A program made the translations under genes and the position numbers. Below are positions 27,417-35,037 of a DNA stretch of 64,000 nucleotides, piece by piece. The first letter of the stretch is position 1; every line of letters begins with the position of its first letter. The DNA lies in assembly GCA_022768465.1 (NCBI GenBank), contig JALELZ010000017.1:1-64000 (forward strand), given 5' to 3'. Source of the stretch: Lachnospiraceae bacterium (lineage in GTDB: Bacteria > Bacillota > Clostridia > Lachnospirales > Lachnospiraceae). The notes under the pieces were generated by a model. The model made no database searches, was not told the DNA's origin, and saw nothing but the letters and a program-made list of their open reading frames with translations.

Positions 27417-30400
27417 TCACTCCTTTCCAAGCACTGAGCCAAACAGCTCGATCAACTTATCTTCAAGGGTACCTTCCTTTGCATACTGCAAAGAATCGCA
27501 CAGACGGATGTTGTGCTTCTGAATCTCAATTTCTTCCGTAAATCCAAGGATATACGCAAGAGAGATACGGTAAATGATCTCCGTAGGCGCAAGGCCGAAT
27601 ACCTGCTTTTCAAAGATATGTCGCAGTCTTTCATGGCTGTCAGGATACAAGGCTTTCATCTGCTCACTCTGGTAGAGTCGTTTTACGATTTCTGCGATAT
27701 ACATACCGGATTTCATGTAGAGATCCGCAAACGTCTTGTTCTGATCATCAAAGCATCCCGGATTCTCTTTCTCAAGACGATCTACCATATCCTTTACGAT
27801 ACGCTTTGGAGTGAATATCTGGTTGGTCTTCTGCGGAGGAATATAATCGAAGATATCCTCCGTGCTTGCCTCATCAAAGTAGTCTGCAAGACGCTTTTTA
27901 AGTACCAGGAACTCCTTTACGGAATCATTGAATACTACTGGATCAAACAGATGTCCTTTGAAGAATTCTTCCTTCCCCGTCTCCGCATTGGTGTACGGAC
28001 CACCATCACGAAGGAAACGGAACTGGTCAAGTGTGATGCTCGTAACTTCGATAAATACATTGTCCGGAATGATAAGGTCGAATGTATCGAGTGTTACTTC
28101 ATTCTCTTCGCCATAAGCCATCAGGAACGACGGAATGGTACGCGAGAAGCCTCTCAGGTGGTCTCTGATGCCATCCTCAATCGTGCGCTTCTTAGCTTCC
28201 TTTTTATCAGTTTCTACGCGTCTTACAACCTCCTCACCGGCAGACTTGACCATATCTTCAACGGATGCCGCTACAGCCTCCTTAAAGTCCTCTACGACCT
28301 GCTTCTTCTTCTCCTCGAAGGTTTTCTTTATCTCGACAGCTTCTTCCTTTGTGGCAGTGTCCAGAGCATCCTGCATGTCTGCTTCAAGGGTTGCCTGCTG
28401 TATACGAAGATCACCAAACGCACGGTTCAGCATGCTGTCTGCGTCATTATTGAGCTTCTTCTGAAGAGCGTTCTGGGTGGATTTCGTCATGTCAGAGCCA
28501 TATTTCTCGGAAGCAGTCTCCATTACTTTGTCTGTAACGTTCGTATGGAATGTCTGCTTTAATTGCTCGAGATATGCTTCCTCACGCTTTCTTTGTTCTT
28601 TTAAGTCAGCTTCAACCTGATCAAGCTGAATCGTATCAAGAATGTCATCGATCTTGTCAGCAGCCTTACTGAATATCTTTTCTCCGAAGGTCTCTGCAGC
28701 AGTGCCGATAACAAGTTCAGGCGCAAGTTCAACCTCACCGTCATCGTTAAGAGATAGTTCTTCACCCGTGCTTGTAGTAAGATCGCCCGGGTCCTTTGCC
28801 GGATCGATGGCAGTAATGATATCAAGAACTTCCTGCGGTGCATGGAAGACGTTGCTGATGTTCTGGAACAGGAAATCAGACATGAATCCACGACGCACTA
28901 CTTCTTTCGATTTAATCTTTCGAGGGATGGAAAGCACCTTCTCTGCGTCGAGCTGAATCATCTCGCCGTTCTCATCCTCACCGATTACCGGGAAGAAGTT
29001 CAGAAGCTCCCTTATGTGCTCTTCACGCGTTCCAGTATCGCCCTTGCCGGAAGATGTACTTTCAGAAAGGTCGTTTGCGAACTGCTCGAAGATGATAAGC
29101 GTTCTTGCCGGATCAAAGTCAAATACATAGGCGTTCTTCTTACGGAAGAATTCCTTGCCGTTAGTGAACAGACACGGATTCTGCGCACGGAATGCAGCCT
29201 GCATGTAAAGAGCAGGGCTCTTGATGCTTGAGAGCATCAGGACAGCCGTCCACTCCTTGATGGTGACGCCGGTCGTAAGCTGTCCAACGGACAGTGTGAT
29301 CGTCTTATCGTAGTTGGCGATTGCCTCTTTTACACGGTCAAACGACTTTGCCGCTTCCTCATCATCGTCCATACGGCCGTCACCGGCTGCGAGAACGACT
29401 TTATAGTCCTTAAATACAGGATGTTTCTCTAATTTCTTTGCAAGCGCTTTTGCACTGTCTACGCGGTTTAAGAGCCATAACGTATGTTTCAGTTCATCAC
29501 GGAGTTCCGGTGTTGAGAACGGGAACTTTTCCTGGGTGGTCATAGCATCGAGGAAACGGTTCACAGAGTCATTATGCGTGAAGCGTCCTGACTCATTGGT
29601 AGAGAAGAACTCGTTAAGATCAAATGCGTACTCAACGGTTTCTCCCTGTACTTCCGTGCCCTGTTCAAGCTCATCACGGATGATCTCTGACATCTGGTAA
29701 GTGAACATGTTGAGCTGCGGAAGGTTCTGATATGGATTCTCAGTGCCTACTTCCTGCTTCCAATCACGTTTTGCCTTCTGCTCATCGGCGTAGGTCCAGT
29801 TGTAGATAGCATTCGCCGGGAACTTCTCGTTAGCGAGCGCCTTGAATGGCGTACCGGAGAGGTGCAGAGTATGCTTGCGCTTGATATGGTCAAAAGCCAC
29901 ATCTGTCTTATATGTATCTACGCCCTCGTGTGCCTCATCGATAACGAGGATGTCCCATTCGAGATCAGCCACTTCACGCAGCTTATCGTATTTTCCACCG
30001 AAGTATTTGGAGCCCTTCAGGTCCTGAAGCGATACGAATTCGATGCATCCATACTCCTCACCCTCATTACGGGTGCGAAGCTCCATTATGTATTCCTGAC
30101 GCGTCATAACGAGAGGACGGTCTTTAATACCATCAACGGTACTTACAAAGCGATATCCGTGTTCGGTGCCGACAAATCTCTCGTAATCTTCGTACCATGA
30201 GTTAGCGATAGCAGGTCTGTTCGTAACAACAAGAACTCTCTCTGCGCCAAGTGTCATGCAGAGATCGTAAACGCCAAGTGTTTTGCCAAAACGTGGTTTT
30301 GCATTCCAGAGGAATTCGCCGTTCTCATGCATGGCAAAGTAGTCAAAAGCCTTCTCTACGGCTTCCTTCTGTTCATTGCGAAGAGAGTACGGAACAACTC

Positions 30401-30776
30401 CTGAAGTAGTCTTTAATACTCCTCGATTGCTCTTAAAATCGAAGAACATACCTCGGGATACGGGTCCCGTAACATGGAACCACTCATTATCCTTGGTCTT
30501 ATCGTTCTCAATGCCATTTTTACGAAGGTATGCATGGAAATCAGTGTCATGGAATGTTTCACCCGAACCATCATCAAAGATGGCAGTACCACGCCATTCC
30601 TCTTTATATTCAACATCGGCAGTATGCGTCTGCTGCTCAAGACGCTTATCTACGTCCTGTTCTGTATAGCCGATTTTAGTCCAGCCATCGTGTCTTTTGA
30701 TCTCCGGAGTGGTATAGGCATAGATCATCGGCACGATCTTTTTGGCAGTCTGAAGTTCAATCTTTTTAGTTGCCAC
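27417..30776 (-). CDS. GIY-YIG nuclease / DEAH helicase restriction protein with degenerate methyltransferase C-terminus
   Basis: A 1119-residue multidomain protein. Residues 16-105 look like a GIY-YIG nuclease of the T5orf172/Mug113 kind (IYAYTTPE ... GWTKIGYT ... KRLEQQ ... EWFHV). The superfamily 2 helicase follows: Walker A AKPRFGKTLG (about 160), IDEAHEG (about 280), LSGTPFKAL (about 307) and motif VI-like QAAFRAQNP. A long charged coiled coil spans about 690-880. The last 130 or so residues resemble the motif X-I-II half of an N6-adenine methylase (NQIFTPKRIVKDMVD, DLYMKSGMYI, FGLAPTEIIYRIS), with motif I degenerate. One base separates it from the NPPY methylase subunit. It probably translocates on and cuts unmodified DNA; this is inferred. 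Confidence 0.85.
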   Translation of the reverse strand: MATKKIELQTAKKIVPMIYAYTTPEIKRHDGWTKIGYTEQDVDKRLEQQTHTADVEYKEEWRGTAIFDDGSGETFHDTDFHAYLRKNGIENDKTKDNEWFHVTGPVSRGMFFDFKSNRGVLKTTSGVVPYSLRNEQKEAVEKAFDYFAMHENGEFLWNAKPRFGKTLGVYDLCMTLGAERVLVVTNRPAIANSWYEDYERFVGTEHGYRFVSTVDGIKDRPLVMTRQEYIMELRTRNEGEEYGCIEFVSLQDLKGSKYFGGKYDKLREVADLEWDILVIDEAHEGVDTYKTDVAFDHIKRKHTLHLSGTPFKALANEKFPANAIYNWTYADEQKAKRDWKQEVGTENPYQNLPQLNMFTYQMSEIIRDELEQGTEVQGETVEYAFDLNEFFSTNESGRFTHNDSVNRFLDAMTTQEKFPFSTPELRDELKHTLWLLNRVDSAKALAKKLEKHPVFKDYKVVLAAGDGRMDDDEEAAKSFDRVKEAIANYDKTITLSVGQLTTGVTIKEWTAVLMLSSIKSPALYMQAAFRAQNPCLFTNGKEFFRKKNAYVFDFDPARTLIIFEQFANDLSESTSSGKGDTGTREEHIRELLNFFPVIGEDENGEMIQLDAEKVLSIPRKIKSKEVVRRGFMSDFLFQNISNVFHAPQEVLDIITAIDPAKDPGDLTTSTGEELSLNDDGEVELAPELVIGTAAETFGEKIFSKAADKIDDILDTIQLDQVEADLKEQRKREEAYLEQLKQTFHTNVTDKVMETASEKYGSDMTKSTQNALQKKLNNDADSMLNRAFGDLRIQQATLEADMQDALDTATKEEAVEIKKTFEEKKKQVVEDFKEAVAASVEDMVKSAGEEVVRRVETDKKEAKKRTIEDGIRDHLRGFSRTIPSFLMAYGEENEVTLDTFDLIIPDNVFIEVTSITLDQFRFLRDGGPYTNAETGKEEFFKGHLFDPVVFNDSVKEFLVLKKRLADYFDEASTEDIFDYIPPQKTNQIFTPKRIVKDMVDRLEKENPGCFDDQNKTFADLYMKSGMYIAEIVKRLYQSEQMKALYPDSHERLRHIFEKQVFGLAPTEIIYRISLAYILGFTEEIEIQKHNIRLCDSLQYAKEGTLEDKLIELFGSVLGKE

Positions 30777-31850
30777 TTATACCATCTCCTTTACATTAGT
30801 TTCGATGAAGTCGATTTCTTCCTTGCTTAAGCCATACTTGCGGTATAGCTGAAGATCGATTTCGTGAATCGATTTTGACCAGTCAATGCTTGAAGATGAA
30901 GAAAAGTCTTCAAGAGGAATGTATTTAAAGTTACCTGGTGTAATGTTTTGGGTTTTCTTCAACACTGATAACAGAGTTCTTGAAAACTTACATTTTAAGT
31001 ATTTGAGTAAGTTCTCAGCTTCGTTTTTATCATTGAAAAATCCAATACTAAAAAAGGTTTCAGTATGACCCATTCGAGGCTCCGCAACAAAGGATGGCCC
31101 TAACGTTTCTCCAAAGGCACCTATTCCACTAGCCTTTGGAATAAAGACTTTATATTTATCCAGATTAGATACTTCGTTAATGTATCTCGCCTTAATAAAA
31201 CGATTTACTCTTTCATTATTTGCTCTACCGACAATAATGATATAGTCATCTGAATCCGGCTTGCTGTTGTGAAATACCATTGGCAATTTTTCAATTACAT
31301 TTGATTTCAAATCATATTCATGACCCTTGCTCATCAATGGACGTTCTTTCCCGTCAACAATGATAGTCATTTTCTTTATTTCCGGATGATCAGCATGCAT
31401 TGTTTCTGTAAAATGATATGAATATCCAGAAACGCCAATATCTGCAATAGATTTTTTCTGAACATACGGAAGCACTTTTTTAAGAATTGTATTAAGAGTT
31501 TCGTATGGAGTGAATATATCAATTGCACCAAAGTCTCTGCTTTCATCGCGATAAGTAATTGCTACACCACCTTTAATATCTGTGTTTGGGAAAATATTGG
31601 TTGCGTCTTCTTCATAATGAAGCACCTTAAAATGCGGATCGTGAAGCATTTTTTCATTCCATGCCTTTGGCGTAGAACCTGCATTAAACAAAAATCTTGC
31701 TGGATGTATCATTTCTACGCAATCCGCTACTTTTGCAGATTCGTCTAAAAATTTATCATATACTGGTGGTGCAAACCCTTTATTATCTCCAATGGTTTGA
31801 TCCTGATAAGGGGGATTGCCAATAACAAAATCAAATATCTTCTTTTTCAT
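30777..31850 (-). CDS. N6-adenine methyltransferase, catalytic (NPPY) subunit
   Basis: A 357-residue protein that begins right at motif IV (FDFVIGNPPYQ, residues 6-16). It continues through regions like motifs V-VIII (EMIHPARFLF, GGVAITYRDE) and a C-terminal part that should recognise DNA. It has no motif I of its own, so it cannot be a complete methylase. The preceding ORF ends two bases before its ATG in another frame and supplies motifs X and I; AAGGAG lies within that ORF's end. The gene is visibly richer in A+T than the helicase gene, which fits exchange of the specificity segment. Confidence 0.87.
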   Translation of the reverse strand: MKKKIFDFVIGNPPYQDQTIGDNKGFAPPVYDKFLDESAKVADCVEMIHPARFLFNAGSTPKAWNEKMLHDPHFKVLHYEEDATNIFPNTDIKGGVAITYRDESRDFGAIDIFTPYETLNTILKKVLPYVQKKSIADIGVSGYSYHFTETMHADHPEIKKMTIIVDGKERPLMSKGHEYDLKSNVIEKLPMVFHNSKPDSDDYIIIVGRANNERVNRFIKARYINEVSNLDKYKVFIPKASGIGAFGETLGPSFVAEPRMGHTETFFSIGFFNDKNEAENLLKYLKCKFSRTLLSVLKKTQNITPGNFKYIPLEDFSSSSSIDWSKSIHEIDLQLYRKYGLSKEEIDFIETNVKEMV

Positions 31851-31852
31851 AG

Positions 31853-32803
31853 TTACCCACGCTCCTTACACTTTCTATATTCATAAGTTCTGTCAGCGCG
31901 CCAATCATAAATTCTACAATACGGCGCTTTGTCATCTACTTCCTGTGTTTCCGCCATCATAAGTTCCGGATAGAGATCAAACAATGATGTCTGTTCATAC
32001 TCCTGAACTGGTTTGCCGAGTGGCACAGTGTCCTTCAAACCATCCATCTGCCAGATGTTCCAGCTAATGATGCCTGCAATATGCTGCATCAGCTTCTTAT
32101 CTGGTTCCTTGTTCCACCGTTGCTTGTAATATTCATAATACGTCAGGAATACGTTGCATCTTGCCAGTAAGAGACTGTCACCTTGCCATTCAAAGCCGTA
32201 GCAGCTCTGTACAGCACGTTCTGCCCATTTAAGCCATTCATCCTCGGTGGCTGCATTCTCATTAACTACACGAAGTTTTCTATCAAGCATTCCGATTCGT
32301 CTGATTGGCGGAACAATGAGTTCACCGGTGGTGGTATCGTAGCGTGAAACAAGATACGGTGCTTCACCACACGTGATTTCAAGTCTTCTGGAATCAACAT
32401 ACGCCTTCCAGGTATTTTTTTCATCAAACAGGATCGGCCCTTCTGTCACTGTCCAACTGTTATCTTCATTCTCGTGATTGAAAACATCAGGTCTTCCAAA
32501 CCACTGCTCATCCGCATAGTTGTTCATCTTATTGCAAAGCCATACGGGCGTCATTACCTCTGCCTTCTTGCGAGTGCGTTCCTGCTGTTCCTCAAGAGTT
32601 TTACTGATGCGTGGCTGAAGCACAATGGAGAAAGGGCCCGTGATCGCACTCTTGGAAATATGACTTCTATCTGTAAACTCTGGACCATATGATTCATAAG
32701 CATCCGTAGCCCATATGATATTCTGTTTAGTCGTCTTATCGCGAAGAAGAATGGTTAATACATCTCTTAACGGATAAGTCTTAATATCAATCAACTCTGA
32801 CAA
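31853..32803 (-). CDS. N6-adenine methyltransferase, SAM-binding (motif X/I) subunit
   Basis: A 316-residue protein starting at TTG, with AAGGAG eight bases upstream. Motif X is EVMTPVWLCNKM (about 83-94), motif I is LEITCGEAPYLVSRYD (about 142-157; the usual CGxG reads CGEA), motif II is SCYGFEWQGDSLLLARCN and motif III-like WNIWQMDGL. It stops where single-chain relatives continue into NPPY, which is the start of the next gene. It is first in the island transcription unit. I read the two proteins as one heterodimeric methylase. Confidence 0.82.
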   Translation of the reverse strand: MSELIDIKTYPLRDVLTILLRDKTTKQNIIWATDAYESYGPEFTDRSHISKSAITGPFSIVLQPRISKTLEEQQERTRKKAEVMTPVWLCNKMNNYADEQWFGRPDVFNHENEDNSWTVTEGPILFDEKNTWKAYVDSRRLEITCGEAPYLVSRYDTTTGELIVPPIRRIGMLDRKLRVVNENAATEDEWLKWAERAVQSCYGFEWQGDSLLLARCNVFLTYYEYYKQRWNKEPDKKLMQHIAGIISWNIWQMDGLKDTVPLGKPVQEYEQTSLFDLYPELMMAETQEVDDKAPYCRIYDWRADRTYEYRKCKERG

Positions 32804-32861
32804 ATATATTCTCCTTATTTCAATAATAAAGTGATAGTCAATATGTATCTATTATATGTTG

Positions 32862-32930
32862 ATTATAAAAGCGTATTCTTGTTTATGCAATACAAAACAG
32901 TACAAATTGCATTTTTATCAAAATACAAAA
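32862..32930 (-). promoter_or_regulatory. Promoter of the restriction-modification operon
   Basis: On the minus strand, TTGCAT (32885-32890), 17 bases, TATAAT (32862-32867), about 60 bases before the TTG start. Upstream, TTTTGTAT occurs twice and TTTGTAC once between the promoter and the terminal repeat (32888-32930), possible binding sites for the transposase or a regulator. Confidence 0.7.
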
Positions 32931-32946
32931 CCCCCAACATATTTTA
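32927..32946 (-). repeat. Right terminal inverted repeat of the island
   Basis: Read on the minus strand it is TAAAATATGTTGGGGGTTTT, one mismatch from the left copy. Confidence 0.7.
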
Positions 32947-32961
32947 CAGAATCTCTCCACT

Positions 32962-32991
32962 AAAAAAGGAGGCTGAGATTACTCAGCCCCC
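32962..32991 (-). terminator. Terminator of the TPR lipoprotein gene
   Basis: On the minus strand, GGGGGCTGAG-TAAT-CTCAGCCTCC followed by TTTTTT, 20 bp past the stop. Confidence 0.9.
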
Positions 32992-33010
32992 AATAAATTT
33001 AATATATCCC

Positions 33011-33628
33011 TTATGTTCTGCTTCTGCAGAATTCATACTCCTTTTTTGCTGCCTCATCATCCGGGAATTTCTCCGTATATTGATTTAAAAGCTCTGCTGC
33101 CTCATCAAATTTACCGAGATATTCCTGGCAGACCGCCATGTTGTACCAGGCTGTGCGGCCTGCAAGTGTGCCGTCAAGCACAGCGTACTTTTCAAGCTCC
33201 TCATAAGCCGATCTGTATTCACCGGCTTCAAACATCTCATTTGCACTTTTTATGGCATCAAGAGCATCCAGCTGAGTAAGAAGCTTATTATACTCATCTG
33301 TATTTTCCTTGACTTCATCAAGCTTTACGAGCGCTTCATAAGCAGTCTTGGCCTCGCTGTAATCGCCTATTCGAAGCTCACACTCCGCCTTATATTTAAG
33401 TATGTCATACTGCAGGCCCGATACCTGACCGTCAGATGCCTCAAGAGCCTCATCAAGCTTTGAAAGAGCCCCCTGATAATCACCCTGCTGATAAAGAGCT
33501 ACAGCTTCATCTCTTAATTCATAGCGATCAGCACCCCTTGTACAGCCTGTAAAGCAAATACATACAGCTGCCGCAAATGTCAGTAGTCTTGCAGTATATG
33601 ATTTATCTGATATTCTTTTCTTCTGCAT
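33011..33628 (-). CDS. TPR-containing lipoprotein
   Basis: About 205 residues from the ATG at 33628; the track ORF begins at a TTG 11 codons earlier and no start has a strong ribosome-binding site. The N-terminus is a lipoprotein signal (RLLTFAAAVCICFTGC, with lipobox cysteine). The rest is four to five tetratricopeptide repeats (ALYQQGDYQGALSKLDEAL, RIGDYSEAKTAYEALVKL, FEAGEYRSAYEELEKY, YLGKFDEAAELLNQY). It is probably membrane-anchored and mediates protein interactions. Its partner is unknown. Confidence 0.8.
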   Translation of the reverse strand: MQKKRISDKSYTARLLTFAAAVCICFTGCTRGADRYELRDEAVALYQQGDYQGALSKLDEALEASDGQVSGLQYDILKYKAECELRIGDYSEAKTAYEALVKLDEVKENTDEYNKLLTQLDALDAIKSANEMFEAGEYRSAYEELEKYAVLDGTLAGRTAWYNMAVCQEYLGKFDEAAELLNQYTEKFPDDEAAKKEYEFCRSRT

Positions 33629-33713
33629 TGATTTTCCGTGATCAAAACTCATCTTTGTCAAATCTGGTTTATATAAGCTAATTATTCAAAGCCTTATTAT
33701 TTATCCCTGTATC

Positions 33714-34238
33714 TTATCTTCCGGTACTTCCGAAGCCGCCGTTTCTTCCTGCGTCGACAGCATCATCCTCCGTAATGCCGTAAACAGTAAATATTCCCTG
33801 AACAAATGCATCTTTAGCCTTGAGTACTACGGTCTTATCCTCTCTGGAATCATTTATCATCGGCACAAATATATGCCCTTCATTGTCGCTGTTATAGTAA
33901 TCGCTGTCAATGACTCCGGTCGTATTATTGAGCTGGAAGCGAAATTTAGAGCCAAGCCCGCTTCTCGGCATTATGAAAAGGCAATAGTCCTCTCTCATGC
34001 GAACCCTTATGCCTGTAGGGATCTTAATGCTTTCACCCGGCTTTAAGGTGATGTCTATAGGTGTGCATATATCATAACCTGCAGAACCTGAGGTTGCTCT
34101 TTGCGGCAGCTTTACGGCTTCATAAATTTCCTTTGCTTTCTGCTCATCCATGCCGCCATGATCCGCAAACAGCTTCATCATATCCTTAGTAAACTGCTCT
34201 ATGGAAACCTTTTCAAATTTTGCTATTCTTTCCATCAT
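33714..34238 (-). CDS. dut: dUTP diphosphatase
   Basis: A 174-residue trimeric-type dUTPase. The five motifs are present: RATSGSAGYD (I), PRSGLGSK (II), GVIDSDYYN (III, with the catalytic aspartate), the VQGIFTVYGI region (IV) and RNGGFGSTGR (V, the C-terminal arm). It has an extra N-terminal helix of about 40 residues. It hydrolyses dUTP to dUMP. It lies downstream of scpB by 23 bp and may be co-transcribed. Confidence 0.94.
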   Translation of the reverse strand: MMERIAKFEKVSIEQFTKDMMKLFADHGGMDEQKAKEIYEAVKLPQRATSGSAGYDICTPIDITLKPGESIKIPTGIRVRMREDYCLFIMPRSGLGSKFRFQLNNTTGVIDSDYYNSDNEGHIFVPMINDSREDKTVVLKAKDAFVQGIFTVYGITEDDAVDAGRNGGFGSTGR

Positions 34239-34261
34239 TATTTATGTTCCTTTTTCTTAGC

Positions 34262-34948
34262 TTATGTGTTATCCGTATCTGCCTCTTCTCCGAGTATATC
34301 CCTGATCTCGACCTGAACCTCATCTTCAATAAGAGATTCCGTTTCTGCTCCTACCTTCGGCATTCTATGCTCCTTATCCACACCGAAGCGCCTGTAGAAT
34401 TCATCTGTAGGGCCAAACAATATTGGCTTACCCGGTGCATTAAGTCTGCCCTTTTCCTCAACAAGCCCGTACTCTATGAGCTTATTTACAGCAAAATCGC
34501 TCTTAACTCCTCTTATTTTTTCTATCTCGACCTTTGTCGATGGGTTTTTATTGGCTATAATGGCTAATGTCTCCATCATGACCTCACTGAGCTCAGGTTT
34601 TTTAGGTGTTGATACAACTCTTACAAGATTATCAAAAACCTCCGGACTCGTGCACATCTGGTATTTGCCGTCTATATCCTTTATAATAAGTGAGCTCTTC
34701 TCATCGTTCAGAAGCTTTATAAGTGCCTTTGTTTCTTTTTCAGCCTCGGAATTTTCCACACCGCAGGCTCTTGCAAGCTCAGTAACACTTACAGGTCTTG
34801 ATAATGTAAAAAGCACCGCCTCTATCACCTTCTGCGCATCGCTTTTTACAGGCCTTGGAGCAATGCTCACTCCGCCTATCTCAAGACAGAGCTGTTCATC
34901 GCCGGGCTGTTCATTTTTATTAATTTTTTTATCCATTTCCATGTCCAT
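34262..34948 (-). CDS. scpB: Segregation and condensation protein B
   Basis: A 228-residue ScpB with two winged-helix domains: AQKVIEAVLFTLSRPVSVTELARACG at about 38-63, and LSEVMMETLAIIANKNPSTKVEIEKIRGV followed by GRLNAPGKPILFGPTDEFYRRFG. It binds ScpA and SMC in the condensin complex. The N- and C-terminal extensions are polar. It follows scpA by 89 bp. Confidence 0.95.
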   Translation of the reverse strand: MDMEMDKKINKNEQPGDEQLCLEIGGVSIAPRPVKSDAQKVIEAVLFTLSRPVSVTELARACGVENSEAEKETKALIKLLNDEKSSLIIKDIDGKYQMCTSPEVFDNLVRVVSTPKKPELSEVMMETLAIIANKNPSTKVEIEKIRGVKSDFAVNKLIEYGLVEEKGRLNAPGKPILFGPTDEFYRRFGVDKEHRMPKVGAETESLIEDEVQVEIRDILGEEADTDNT

Positions 34949-35037
34949 AATCAGTCAGTATGTTAATGTCAAAATATCAATGCAGCCTGATCCTCATCCT
35001 TAAGTAAAGCTTATCTTAAGGTACAGCCTGCCAATGA

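Larger units (their letters stand above)
24710..32946. mobile_element. 8.2-kb transposon-like island carrying a restriction-modification system
   Basis: The ends are inverted repeats TAAAATATATTGGGGGTTTT (24710-24729) and, read inward from the right, TAAAATATGTTGGGGGTTTT (32927-32946), 19 of 20 identical. If the element proper starts at GGGGGTTTT, the eight bases outside are AATATATT on the left and AACATATT on the right, which differ at one position and could be an 8-bp target duplication as made by ISL3 elements. Inside are an XRE regulator, an ISL3-type transposase, an RHH protein and three restriction-modification genes. The right edge lies 15 bp from the terminator of the neighbouring housekeeping gene, so the insertion is intergenic. 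Confidence 0.7.

Noticed and set aside
25733-27420. The transposase and RHH gene as a stand-alone insertion sequence
   Set aside because: No inverted repeats are visible at the immediate edges of this pair, and its start codons overlap the operon genes. The only good end repeats are at 24.7 and 32.9 kb.
27513-28562. 349-residue plus-strand ORF opposite the helicase
   Set aside because: It is a long shadow frame against a protein with clear domains and has no start context.
31840-31870. The methylase split could be a frameshift in a single gene or a sequencing error
   Set aside because: The upstream ORF ends with a ribosome-binding site (AAGGAG) before the next ATG and the spacing is normal for coupled genes. 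Related single-chain methylases exist, so the error hypothesis is not excluded; long-read resequencing would settle it.
24702-32954. Exact target duplication outside the 20-bp inverted repeats
   Set aside because: The octamers CGGTTATC and CAGAATCT next to the 20-mers do not match. A near-match appears only if the repeat is taken to start at GGGGG.
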